Under the pieces are notes generated by a model that was given only the letters and a program-made list of their open reading frames with translations, did not search any database and had not been told where the DNA came from. The position numbers and the translations under genes were made by a program. A stretch of DNA of 64,000 nucleotides from Rufibacter glacialis (GTDB lineage Bacteria; Bacteroidota; Bacteroidia; Cytophagales; Hymenobacteraceae), in contig NZ_VKKZ01000022.1 of assembly GCF_008271745.1 (NCBI RefSeq), forward strand, positions 372,001 to 436,000, read 5' to 3'. Shown here piece by piece: positions 18,337-26,462 of the stretch (position 1 is the first letter of the stretch; the number at the start of each line of letters is the position of its first letter).

Positions 18337-18787
18337 AGAATCATGAAATGACGCAGTAAGTTACGGAGAGGCAAGGGGATTTGAAAACGATGGCGGGCGG
18401 TTTGGACTTCTTTAAAGAAAAGGAGCCGGGAAACGAAAAAGAATAGAGGAAGGAAGAAGGCAAATAGATCAGGAGGAAGATCAACCAGTCTTGAAGCGCT
18501 TTGGAAGGAGCAGGAACAGTAAGGTCGTTTTAGACCCCTTTCCTAAAAATGGGGCAGAATCTTCCTGCTACTTACCTAAGTTAGCATAGGGTAGTAACCA
18601 ATGCCTATCTCTATTACATATTTCTAATCGTGTTTCTCAAAATAGCCCCGAAATGTAAAAGGTGGGACAAGGCCATTTGCGAAACAGCAGTGGAATGTCA
18701 GAGTACCCAGTAAGTCTGTGCGAAAACAAAGCGATGTTGTCGCCTTCTCAAATAAGTTCCGTTCGGCCTTAAAAACTTTCCTTCATT

Positions 18788-18806
18788 ATTTGGACTTGAT
18801 CTAAAT
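18788..18806. promoter_or_regulatory. Fur-like operator 1 overlapping the -33 box
   Basis: Inverted repeat ATTTGGA-N5-TCTAAAT (one mismatch from perfect). It lies before a siderophore receptor, overlaps the proposed -33 element, and has a sister site 39 bases downstream. Confidence 0.6.
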
Positions 18807-18820
18807 AGATAGTTAGTTTG
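18789..18820 (+). promoter_or_regulatory. Candidate promoter of the siderophore receptor
   Basis: TTTG at 18789-18792, a 20-base spacer and TTAGTTTG at 18813-18820 (one base off TAnnTTTG). The two palindromes bracket it, a layout expected of repression. Confidence 0.5.
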
Positions 18821-18826
18821 CTGCTG

Positions 18827-18843
18827 TTTAGAAGAAATCTAAA
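18827..18843. promoter_or_regulatory. Fur-like operator 2 at the presumed transcription start
   Basis: Perfect inverted repeat TTTAGA-AGAAA-TCTAAA just downstream of the -7 box and 100 bases before the receptor ATG. Confidence 0.62.
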
Positions 18844-18942
18844 TAGCGGTGGCGCTGGCTGACGAGTGAGGCGCCCTGTCGCATAAAAAGGAAAGCACCT
18901 GATAAGTTGGGAAAGCGCCTTTGATTAACCAATCCCTCTGTC

Positions 18943-21390
18943 ATGCTTAAAAATATTACCCTTTATAGCTTTCTCTTACTCTTTACCCAGATTGTTTTCG
19001 CCCAACGCCATACATCCCTCATAAAAGGAACCATCACCCAGGAAAACGGAGCTCCCGTTGCCTACGCTACTGTTGCCTTGGTAGGAACCGCCTACGGCAC
19101 CTCTACCACCGAAAACGGATCTTTTGAGATCAAACCCTTGGCAGAGGGTCCATACCAGATTAGAGTATCTATGATTGGGTTTCAGACGATAGACCAGAAG
19201 TTCCAACTGCAGGGAAACCAGGAACTGGAATTATCCTTCGCCCTGAAGCCTGTTACGAATGAAATTAAGCAGGTAGAGGTCTTTGGCGAACGGCAGCGGC
19301 AGCCAGACAAGTTAGATGCCATCACCCGCCTTCCCTTGAAACCCATTGACCAGATCCAGTCCATTTCAGTTATCTCTGACCGCCTGATAGAGCAGCAAGG
19401 GGCCTTGACGGTAATGGATGCGGCCCGCAACGTGCCAGGCGTGTACACCTATGCCACCTATGGCGGGGTGCGGGAAAGCATTTCTTCGCGCGGATTCAGA
19501 GGAATCCCTACCCTTAAGAACGGCGTGCGCGTGCAGTCAGACTTCAGAGGTATGGGCTTTGTCTCTGATATGCAGGGCGTGGAAAGCATCCAGGTCTTAA
19601 AAGGCTCCAGTGCCGTGACCATGGGTGCCGCCACCGATTTAGGCGGCCCGGGCGGGATTGTGAACGTGGTGACCAAAACGCCTAAGTTTGAAAATTCCGG
19701 CAACGTGTCTATGCGCGTGGGCAGCTTCGGTTTGGTACGGCCAACCTTTGATGTGCAGAATGTCCTGAATGAAACCGGCACGGTGGCTTTCCGGCTGAAC
19801 GGGGCCTATGAAACCGGCGGCAAGTACCGGGCACACATGATGAACGAGTCGTTCTACATCAATCCCTCTCTGGAGTGGCGGCCGAATGCTAAAACCACCT
19901 TCACCCTGGAGATGGATTACCTCAATGACAACCAATCCATTGATGCGGGTACGGTGAACATGTCGGTGGGCAATGTGGCGAACCAGATCTTTGACATCCC
20001 CCATGACCTGAACCTGGGGTTCAAGTCAGACATCCAGATGGTGAAGCACACCACCTACGCCGCCCGCTTCAAGCGATACCTGGATGAGAACAACAAACTC
20101 TACGTGCGGGGTGCCTATTTCCAGTCTGACTACGACCAGGATGCCATCAGAACCACCTTGACGGCGCTACCCAAAGTTGATGGCGTGAACACAGATCGCC
20201 TTACCTTCTTCAGACGGTCCATCGGGCATAACCAGACCCGCGTAGACAAAAACAAAGTCATTCAACTGGATTTGGTGGGCGACGAGGTAGTGACAGGCCC
20301 GGTGCGGCACACGTTCCAGGTAGGCGTTGATTTCCGGACGACGGATCTATATCAGCCTACCTTCAACTCTATCGCCATTCCCGGTCAGATCAATATCCTG
20401 GACCCTGCCACCATCTCCAATGAACTGCCGGCTGGTATCCCCAATTTTACCTCAACCGGCGGCACTCAGAGCAATGATACCAGAATGGGGGTGACGGCGC
20501 AGAATGTGATCCATGTGGCTAATTGGATGAAAGTATTTGGAGGCATCAGGTACAGCACGAACCAAAGCAGCACGCCCACTTCGGCCCTAATTAGCCGGGC
20601 CAGTTACTGGAACCCTTTGGCAGGAGTGATGTTCACGGTGAAACCCGGCTTGAACGTATTTGGCTCTTATACCAACAGCACTTCCCCGGAAAGCACCACT
20701 CAACTGGATGAAGCGGGCAATACCTTCGGGAATTCTACCATTGACCAGTGGGAGACGGGTCTGAAGTCTGAATGGCTGAACCAACGCCTGCGCTTCAACC
20801 TGACCCTGTACCACATTGAGGAGAAAAACATTATCCAGCAACTGTACGGGGCCGACAACCAGCCTGTCCTGGTGAACGGAAGAACCGTCTTTCGCCAGGC
20901 CGGAGATGATGTGCGCAAAGGCGCCGAGGTGGAATTGACCGGCCGCTTGCTGGAGAACCTGGAGATGATCCTGGGCTATTCTTACATTGATGCCCGGTTC
21001 CAGAACACTCTGGTGAATGTGGAGGGCTCAGCCCCCAATAACACCCCCAAACACACTTACAACGCCTGGGCCAACTATCGGGTGAATTCCGGTGCCTTGA
21101 GAGGAGTGAACGTAGGTTTGGGCGTGTACCACCTGGGCGAGCGCCCTTACAATGACTGGACGCAGGTGGGCTACCTCACCCACGGCGTAGACACCAGTAA
21201 AAAGCCCTGGTACAACAAAGCCTATACTACCTTGAATGCGCAGCTAGGCTATGACTTTGCCCAGCATTGGGGCGTGCGGGTTCTGTTCAACAACATCACA
21301 GACGCCGTGGGGTATGATGCCTACCGCACCAGCTTTATTGACCGCATTCAACCCAGAAACTTCTCCGGTACGGTAACCTACCGTTTTTAA
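18943..21390 (+). CDS. TonB-dependent siderophore receptor
   Basis: Outer-membrane receptor of 815 residues that imports a ferric siderophore using TonB energy. Signal peptide MLKNITLYSFLLLFTQIVFAQ; a carboxypeptidase-regulatory-like domain (about 25-110, KGTITQENGAPVAYATVALVGT); a TonB-box/plug region with GVYTYATYGGVRESISSRGFRG and GVESIQVLKGSSAVTMGA ... GGIVNVVTKTP; then the 22-strand barrel ending in the aromatic FSGTVTYRF. Similar in architecture to ferrichrome/ferric-hydroxamate receptors. Followed 91 bases later by a PepSY protein, the usual iron-uptake partner, and preceded by Fur-like sites. Confidence 0.94.
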   Translation: MLKNITLYSFLLLFTQIVFAQRHTSLIKGTITQENGAPVAYATVALVGTAYGTSTTENGSFEIKPLAEGPYQIRVSMIGFQTIDQKFQLQGNQELELSFALKPVTNEIKQVEVFGERQRQPDKLDAITRLPLKPIDQIQSISVISDRLIEQQGALTVMDAARNVPGVYTYATYGGVRESISSRGFRGIPTLKNGVRVQSDFRGMGFVSDMQGVESIQVLKGSSAVTMGAATDLGGPGGIVNVVTKTPKFENSGNVSMRVGSFGLVRPTFDVQNVLNETGTVAFRLNGAYETGGKYRAHMMNESFYINPSLEWRPNAKTTFTLEMDYLNDNQSIDAGTVNMSVGNVANQIFDIPHDLNLGFKSDIQMVKHTTYAARFKRYLDENNKLYVRGAYFQSDYDQDAIRTTLTALPKVDGVNTDRLTFFRRSIGHNQTRVDKNKVIQLDLVGDEVVTGPVRHTFQVGVDFRTTDLYQPTFNSIAIPGQINILDPATISNELPAGIPNFTSTGGTQSNDTRMGVTAQNVIHVANWMKVFGGIRYSTNQSSTPTSALISRASYWNPLAGVMFTVKPGLNVFGSYTNSTSPESTTQLDEAGNTFGNSTIDQWETGLKSEWLNQRLRFNLTLYHIEEKNIIQQLYGADNQPVLVNGRTVFRQAGDDVRKGAEVELTGRLLENLEMILGYSYIDARFQNTLVNVEGSAPNNTPKHTYNAWANYRVNSGALRGVNVGLGVYHLGERPYNDWTQVGYLTHGVDTSKKPWYNKAYTTLNAQLGYDFAQHWGVRVLFNNITDAVGYDAYRTSFIDRIQPRNFSGTVTYRF

Positions 21391-21481
21391 GTAAGGACGA
21401 AGAAAAACAAAGCGTAACGGCTGCCGGTGCTTGGGGACCGGCAGCTTTTCTGCCAAAAATTAAAAACTAACCGCAAAACAC

Positions 21482-22795
21482 ATGAAAAAGGGGTTCACCT
21501 GGCGAAAATTATTCAATGACATCCACCTGTGGCTGGGGCTGGCCAGCGGTCTGGTGCTGTTTGTGGTTTGCCTTACCGGCACCATCTTCACCTTCCACAC
21601 AGAGATAGAGGAAATGCTGGAGCCGGAAAAATACAAGGTGGAGGTGCCGGCCAACGCCGTAGCCCTCTCGCCGGATGTGCTCATAGGCCAATTGCAGGCC
21701 GCCCAGAAAGGCAAAGTAACCGCGCTCCAGATTCCGCAAGACCCGGCCAAACCCTACCGGCTTACCCTTAAAAAAGGAGAGGGGGGCAAAGGCGGTAAAC
21801 CCGAAGGAGCCAAAGCCAAAACCGGGGAAGGCCCTAAAGCCGAAGCTGCTGGTCCTGTTGCCGGGAAAGGCGGTAAAGGGGGCAAGGGCGGCCCTGGCGG
21901 CGGACGAGGCACCACTTACCTGGTGAACCAATATACCGGCGAAGTAAAAGGAACCACTGAAGGCCCCGCCCATGGCTTTTTTGAGGCCGTGGAAGGCCTG
22001 CACCGGACCTTGCTGGTGAAGCGTGAATCAGGGGAGCTGAACCCCGGTAAAATCATTGTAGGCGCCTCTACCATTATTTTCGTGTTCATCATCTTGACCG
22101 GACTGGTGATCTGGTTCCCCAAGAAGCTGAAGAACTGGAAGCAGGGACTCAAGGTGAAAACCAGCGGCAACTGGAAACGCATCAACCATGACTTGCACAA
22201 CTCCCTTGGGTTCTATTCCTCGTTTCTTTTGTTGATCATGGCCTTGACAGGACTATGCTGGTCTTTTGACTGGTACCGCCAAGGAGCCAGCGCCGTACTG
22301 GGAGACCAGATCTTCAAGCAGCGCTCTGAAAAACCAATGACCTCAGATCTGGCTGCCATTTCCAACCAGAAACCGGGGTTGTCTCAATTGATCCAAACCA
22401 CCAACGGCCTCTTGCCCTATGAGGGCAACTACCGCATCACCTTGCCCGCCGATTCTGCCGCTGCCGTGGTGCTGAGCAAAACCCAGAGCGGCTTCTTCGC
22501 GCTGTCAGCAGCCGACAAGGTGCAGTTAGACCAATACACCGGCCAGCCCCTGAAGGTGGAGAAATTCGCCGACAAGAAGTGGAACGAGAAAGTAGCCGCC
22601 TCTGTCAAAGCCTTGCACCTTGGTGATATCTTCGGGACTTTCTCCAAGATCATTTATTTTATCTGCTGCCTCATTGCCACCAGTCTGCCTATCACCGGAA
22701 CCCTGATCTGGTGGAACAAGCTCAAAAAGAAATCCAAACAGCAACAGGTGCCTACCCGGCCTGCTGTCACGTCACCCGCTGTTTCCCAGGTATAG
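21482..22795 (+). CDS. PepSY-associated transmembrane protein (putative ferric-siderophore reductase)
   Basis: Inner-membrane protein of 437 residues of the PepSY_TM family, often encoded with siderophore receptors and thought to reduce or process imported ferric siderophores. Membrane segments: LWLGLASGLVLFVVCLTGTIF (about 16-36), IIVGASTIIFVFIILTGLVIWF (about 190-212), a third around LGFYSSFLLLIMALTGLCW, and a fourth around IIYFICCLIATSLPITGTLIW near the C terminus. Conserved His in WRKLFNDIHLW and in VEGLHRTLL. Unusual: about 100-145 is a Lys/Gly-rich insertion (repeats of KGGKGG and GPKAEAAG) in the periplasmic loop. Confidence 0.88.
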   Translation: MKKGFTWRKLFNDIHLWLGLASGLVLFVVCLTGTIFTFHTEIEEMLEPEKYKVEVPANAVALSPDVLIGQLQAAQKGKVTALQIPQDPAKPYRLTLKKGEGGKGGKPEGAKAKTGEGPKAEAAGPVAGKGGKGGKGGPGGGRGTTYLVNQYTGEVKGTTEGPAHGFFEAVEGLHRTLLVKRESGELNPGKIIVGASTIIFVFIILTGLVIWFPKKLKNWKQGLKVKTSGNWKRINHDLHNSLGFYSSFLLLIMALTGLCWSFDWYRQGASAVLGDQIFKQRSEKPMTSDLAAISNQKPGLSQLIQTTNGLLPYEGNYRITLPADSAAAVVLSKTQSGFFALSAADKVQLDQYTGQPLKVEKFADKKWNEKVAASVKALHLGDIFGTFSKIIYFICCLIATSLPITGTLIWWNKLKKKSKQQQVPTRPAVTSPAVSQV

Positions 22796-22809
22796 CCAAG
22801 CAGCAGCAA

Positions 22810-22842
22810 TTTTGGGGCTGTTTTCAGAAAACGGCCCCAAAA
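22810..22842. repeat. Hairpin-family repeat just after the PepSY gene
   Basis: Fifteen-base arms TTTTGGGGCTGTTTT / AAAACGGCCCCAAAA around loop CAG, one G-T pair. It begins 14 bases after the stop codon at 22795 and may act as its terminator. Confidence 0.6.
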
Positions 22843-22900
22843 ACCCCACCGACTGCCTAATGAAAAGCGGGTGCCGGTAAAGGTCATCTAACGTCGCATG

Positions 22901-22935
22901 AAAAAGGGCTTAAACCATTGGTTTAAGCCCTTTTT
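22901..22935. terminator. Bidirectional hairpin terminator
   Basis: Perfect 17-bp arms (AAAAAGGGCTTAAACCA and complement) around a single central base, with T-run. A diverged copy lies at 23254-23290. Confidence 0.8.
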
Positions 22936-22995
22936 CTATTCTAGGTACAAGGAAAACTAACTAAGTATAAGGACAAAAATAACCTACTTTTCATT

Positions 22996-23082
22996 GTCAC
23001 CCTGAAAGGATCATATGGGCGAACTAGAAAGGTGTTCCAGAATTGTCCTTGCCGTCCGCTACCTATATCCTTTCAAGATGAC
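22996..23082. repeat. 87-bp palindromic repeat, copy 2
   Basis: Outer arms GTCACCCTGAAAGGATCATA and TATCCTTTCAAGATGAC with inner GGGCGAAC / GTCCGCT. Aligns throughout with the copy at 23335. Confidence 0.8.
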
Positions 23083-23141
23083 AAAATAGGAGAGACCAAT
23101 TAGCTCCCTCGATGTAAAATTGCCATTGAGTTTAAGCCGCC

Positions 23142-23210
23142 TTTGTTGGTGTTTTCACCAACAAACCCAAAGGAGGGGCTATTCTGCTTGTTGGTGAGAA
23201 CACCAACAAG
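23142..23210. repeat. Double hairpin with TTGTTGGTG arms
   Basis: Two perfect 10-bp hairpins, TTTGTTGGTG-TTTT-CACCAACAAA (23142-23165) and CTTGTTGGTG-AGAA-CACCAACAAG (23187-23210). The same pair, more diverged, is at 46882-46954. Confidence 0.65.
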
Positions 23211-23334
23211 GGCAAAGAAAGCGGGGGTCGGAAAGGTTCATCTAACGTCGTAAGAAATAGGGCTTAAACCAATGGTTCAAGCCTTTTTTCTTTGGTTTGG
23301 TACTGGAACTAAAATAACCATGCCTTTTTTCTTT

Positions 23335-23421
23335 GTCATCCTGAAAGGATCTTGTGGGCGAACTAGAAAGGCTCTTTTGAACCGTTCTTGCCGTTCGCTA
23401 CCAAGATCCTTTCAGGATGAC
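23335..23421. repeat. 87-bp palindromic repeat, copy 3 (best preserved)
   Basis: Perfect 20-bp terminal inverted repeats (GTCATCCTGAAAGGATCTTG and complement), then inner inverted repeats GCGAAC / GTTCGC, with a 30-base central segment. No open frame, so it could only move or spread in trans. Confidence 0.82.
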
Positions 23422-23469
23422 ATAATAGGGGAGACCAATGGCTAACCTTGATGCAAGGTTAACCACTGG

Positions 23470-23505
23470 GTTTAGGAGCAGTTATTCCTAAAACAAGCCC
23501 TAAAC
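23470..23505. repeat. Hairpin-family repeat
   Basis: Imperfect arms GTTTAGGAGCAGTTATT / AAAACAAGCCCTAAAC around CCT, seven bases before the stop codon end of the minus-strand amidase. Confidence 0.5.
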
Positions 23506-23511
23506 AGCTTC

Positions 23512-25152
23512 CTAAGACGGAATAGTGGTTTTCAGGAACTGCGGGGCTTTCCGGTTTTTGGAGACTTGCTCGTAGGCGAAGGCCATGCCCAGCAGCTGAG
23601 GCTCAGAATACGCGCCGCCGAAGAAGGAGATGCCTACCGGCAAGCCTTGCACCTGGCCCAGGGGAACCGTGATGTGCGGGTAGCCAGAGATAGCCGCCGG
23701 GGTAGAAAGTCCGTAACCGGTAAAGGAATCGCCGTTCACCAGGTCAATGCACCAGGACGGACCGTAAGTAGGGCCAGAGATGGCATCCAGGTTGTGCTCT
23801 TTCATGATCTGGTCAATGGCGGCCTGGGAACCGGATACCTGTTTCTTCACCGCCTCCTGGTATTCCTTCGTGTTCAGGTCGCCCAGTTTTTCAGACATTT
23901 CCAGGATTTCCTGCTTGAAGAAAGGCATGGAGGTGGCCTCGTGCTGCTTGTTCCATTCAATCACGTCCTTCAAGGATTTAACCTGGGCATTGGCGGTGGC
24001 CAGGTACTTGTTCACCCCGTCTTTGAATTCATACTGGAGAACCTTGAAACTGGAGCCCGAGACTTCCCTGATCTTTTTCATGACCTCCACTTCCACAATG
24101 GTGGCACCTTTGCTCTTCAATTGTTCTAAGGCCTGCTGCAACAGGGCGTCAATGGCCACGTGGCCTTTCAGAAAGGATTTCTCCACCCCAATCCGTTTGC
24201 CCTGCAGCGCATTGGCATCCAGGAAGCGGGTGTAGTCTTTGTGTGCTTTGCCGGTGCTTTCCTTAGTGACAGCATCCTGGGCATCAACGCCTGCCAGTAC
24301 GCCCAGCAGAATGGCCGCATCGGTGACGGTGCGGGCAATGGGACCAGCGGTATCCTGGGTGTGGGAGATAGGAATAATACCGGTTCTGCTTACCAAGCCC
24401 ACGGTAGGTTTGAAGCCCACCACGCCACTTACTGCCGAAGGGCAGACAATAGACCCGTTGGTTTCGGTGCCTACGGCCACGGCGCAGAGGTTGGCAGAAA
24501 CGGCCACGCCTGACCCAGAACTAGACCCGCAGGGCGTGCGGTCCAGCACGTAGGCGTTTTTGGTTTGCCCGCCCCGGCCGCTCCAGCCGCTGGAAGACTC
24601 CGTAGACCGGAAATTGGCCCATTCGCTCAGGTTGGTTTTCCCGATCAAGACGGCACCTGCGGCCCGTAATTGACTTACAATGAAGGCATCTTTGGCGGCT
24701 TTGTTATCGGCTAAGGCCAAAGCCCCCGCCGAAGTGCTCATTTTGTCATGGGTGTCTACGTTGTCTTTTACCATGACCGGAATACCGTGTAACGGGCCGC
24801 GTACCTTGCCTGCCTTGCGTTCCTGGTCCATGGCCTCGGCAATCTGCAGGGCGTCTGGGTTGACTTCAATGACCGATTTCGTTTTGGGGCCATTTTGGTC
24901 TACCGCTTTAATGCGGTCCAGGTACAGTTGCGTGATAGCCTTGGAAGTAAGTTCACCGCGCTGCATTCTGCGTTGCAGGTCAGGGATGGTGGCCTCATTG
25001 AGCGAAAAGGTTTCCGGGCCGGTTTCCGCAGCAGAGGCGGATTCTGCTTTGACCTCATTTCCGGTGGAGGAGGTGGCGCAGGCGCCTATTCCCAAGGCTG
25101 AAAAAGTTATGCCGGCCAAAGAGCCGGTTCTTATGAAATTCCGTCTGTTCAT
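23512..25152 (-). CDS. Amidase (amidase-signature family) lipoprotein
   Basis: Hydrolase of carboxylic amides, about 546 residues. ATG at 25152 gives a twin-arginine-like N terminus (MNRRNFIRTGSLAGITFSALGIGAC), with a Cys placed for lipidation; thirteen further codons upstream are not needed. The catalytic Ser-Ser-Lys elements are present: Lys in PVMVKDNVDT, and the Gly/Ser-rich signature CGSSSGSGVAVSANLCAVAVG with the Ser in GTETNGSIVCPS. Related proteins are called 6-aminohexanoate-cyclic-dimer hydrolase or Glu-tRNA amidotransferase A-like, but the export signal argues against the GatA role. Substrate unknown. Confidence 0.92.
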   Translation of the reverse strand: MNRRNFIRTGSLAGITFSALGIGACATSSTGNEVKAESASAAETGPETFSLNEATIPDLQRRMQRGELTSKAITQLYLDRIKAVDQNGPKTKSVIEVNPDALQIAEAMDQERKAGKVRGPLHGIPVMVKDNVDTHDKMSTSAGALALADNKAAKDAFIVSQLRAAGAVLIGKTNLSEWANFRSTESSSGWSGRGGQTKNAYVLDRTPCGSSSGSGVAVSANLCAVAVGTETNGSIVCPSAVSGVVGFKPTVGLVSRTGIIPISHTQDTAGPIARTVTDAAILLGVLAGVDAQDAVTKESTGKAHKDYTRFLDANALQGKRIGVEKSFLKGHVAIDALLQQALEQLKSKGATIVEVEVMKKIREVSGSSFKVLQYEFKDGVNKYLATANAQVKSLKDVIEWNKQHEATSMPFFKQEILEMSEKLGDLNTKEYQEAVKKQVSGSQAAIDQIMKEHNLDAISGPTYGPSWCIDLVNGDSFTGYGLSTPAAISGYPHITVPLGQVQGLPVGISFFGGAYSEPQLLGMAFAYEQVSKNRKAPQFLKTTIPS

Positions 25153-25316
25153 TCGTTTGGATTTTGTAGAAAGATACTTCAAACAGGGCATAAATGAAAT
25201 GCTTTCTGCCGGTGTTTGTACGGTAAATTAAAGTGCTTTTTGATGGGCGAAGGCCCCAGAAGAGGAGTTTTTTCCCGGAGAAACAATAGATTTACCGGGC
25301 TAACGGTCCCTTGCGT

Positions 25317-26462
25317 ATGAAACAGTTCCCGCTACTTCTACTTCTGATGATGCTCATGGTATCTACAAGCCCGGCCAGTGCCCAGGAACGGAAACGGCTT
25401 CGTGAATACGGAGCCAAGATTGGCGTGCTGCCTACCGGCAAAGAAAACGCGATCACAGACGTGGCCGGGGTGCTGGTGGGGCAGGTGACACTCCAACAAG
25501 GCCAGCAGGTACGCACCGGGGTCACCGCCATTCTTCCGCACGCCGGGAACTTGTTCCAGGAGAAAGTGCCGGCGGCCGTGTACGTGGGCAACGGGTTCGG
25601 GAAGTTGGCCGGCAGTACGCAGGTGCAGGAACTAGGCAACCTGGAGACGCCCATCATCTTAACCAATACTTTGAGCGTGGCCACCGCCATGCACGCCGTG
25701 ATCACGCACACGCTGCAACAACCGGGCAATGAAAAGGTGCAGTCGGTGAACGCGCTGGTAGGGGAAACGAATGACGGCGGCCTGAACGACATCAGAGGGC
25801 GGCATGTCACGGAGAAACACGTGCTGGAAGCGATCAGAAAAGCAGCGGCCGGACCCGTGGCAGAAGGCAATGTGGGCGCGGGCACTGGAACCATCTGCTT
25901 TGGGTACAAAGGCGGCATTGGTACCTCGTCCCGTAAACTACCTGCCAATCTGGGCGGCTACACGGTAGGGGTGCTGGTGCAATCCAATTTTGGGGGGGTG
26001 TTGCAAATTGCCGGGGTGCCGGTAGGGCAGGAACTGGGGCGTTTCTCTTTCCGGCAGCAGATCCTGGAAAAAGCCGACGGCTCCTGCATGATCGTGGTGG
26101 CTACCGATGCGCCCCTGGATGCCCGTAACCTGGAGCGCCTGGCCAGCCGCGCCATGCTAGGCCTGGGGAAAACCGGTGGCCTTGCCTCCAACGGCAGCGG
26201 CGATTATGTGATCGCCTTTTCCACGCACCCGGGCCTGCGCGTTCCGTATGAAACCAAGGATAAAACCCAGACCATGACCCTGCTGCGCAACGACGAGATG
26301 TCTTCCTTGTTCATGGGCGCCATAGAAGCTACTGAGGAAGCCATTCTCAACTCGTTGTTTAAAGCTGAGACCACCATCGGCAAAGATAAAACCAAGGTAG
26401 AAGCTTTGCCCCTTGATAAAACCATAGACCTCTTAAAGAAACACCATGTCCTCAACCCATAA
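25317..26462 (+). CDS. P1-family (DmpA/BapA-like) aminopeptidase
   Basis: Self-cleaving Ntn-type aminopeptidase of 381 residues, exported (signal MKQFPLLLLLMMLMVSTSPASAQ). ATG at 25317 is preferred; a TTG six bases earlier is also in frame. Family landmarks: NAITDVAGVLVGQVTL, NDGGLNDIRGRHVTEKHV, GFxKGGIGTSSR-type segment (GYKGGIGTSSRKL) and DGSCMIVVATDAPLDARNL. By comparison with DmpA, Ser256 in DGSCM should become the N-terminal nucleophile after autocleavage. Such enzymes release N-terminal D- or L-residues or beta-amino acids. Overlaps the next gene by 17 bases. Confidence 0.92.
   Translation: MKQFPLLLLLMMLMVSTSPASAQERKRLREYGAKIGVLPTGKENAITDVAGVLVGQVTLQQGQQVRTGVTAILPHAGNLFQEKVPAAVYVGNGFGKLAGSTQVQELGNLETPIILTNTLSVATAMHAVITHTLQQPGNEKVQSVNALVGETNDGGLNDIRGRHVTEKHVLEAIRKAAAGPVAEGNVGAGTGTICFGYKGGIGTSSRKLPANLGGYTVGVLVQSNFGGVLQIAGVPVGQELGRFSFRQQILEKADGSCMIVVATDAPLDARNLERLASRAMLGLGKTGGLASNGSGDYVIAFSTHPGLRVPYETKDKTQTMTLLRNDEMSSLFMGAIEATEEAILNSLFKAETTIGKDKTKVEALPLDKTIDLLKKHHVLNP

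Larger units (their letters stand above)
22864..23480. repeat. Imperfect tandem duplication of a ~345-bp intergenic unit
   Basis: Unit 1 (from about 22864) and unit 2 (from about 23218) each contain, in order, a block reading GTTCATCTAACGTCG or close to it, a TTTAAGCCC-type hairpin terminator, an 87-bp palindromic element, and a GAGACCAAT block. The offset is 354 bases at the start and 339 at the palindrome, so the copies differ by small indels. Unit 1 additionally carries the TTGTTGGTG double hairpin. No coding frame inside. Confidence 0.75.

Noticed and set aside
22864-23480. Insertion sequence between the PepSY and amidase genes
   Set aside because: Inverted repeats are present but no transposase frame exists on either strand.
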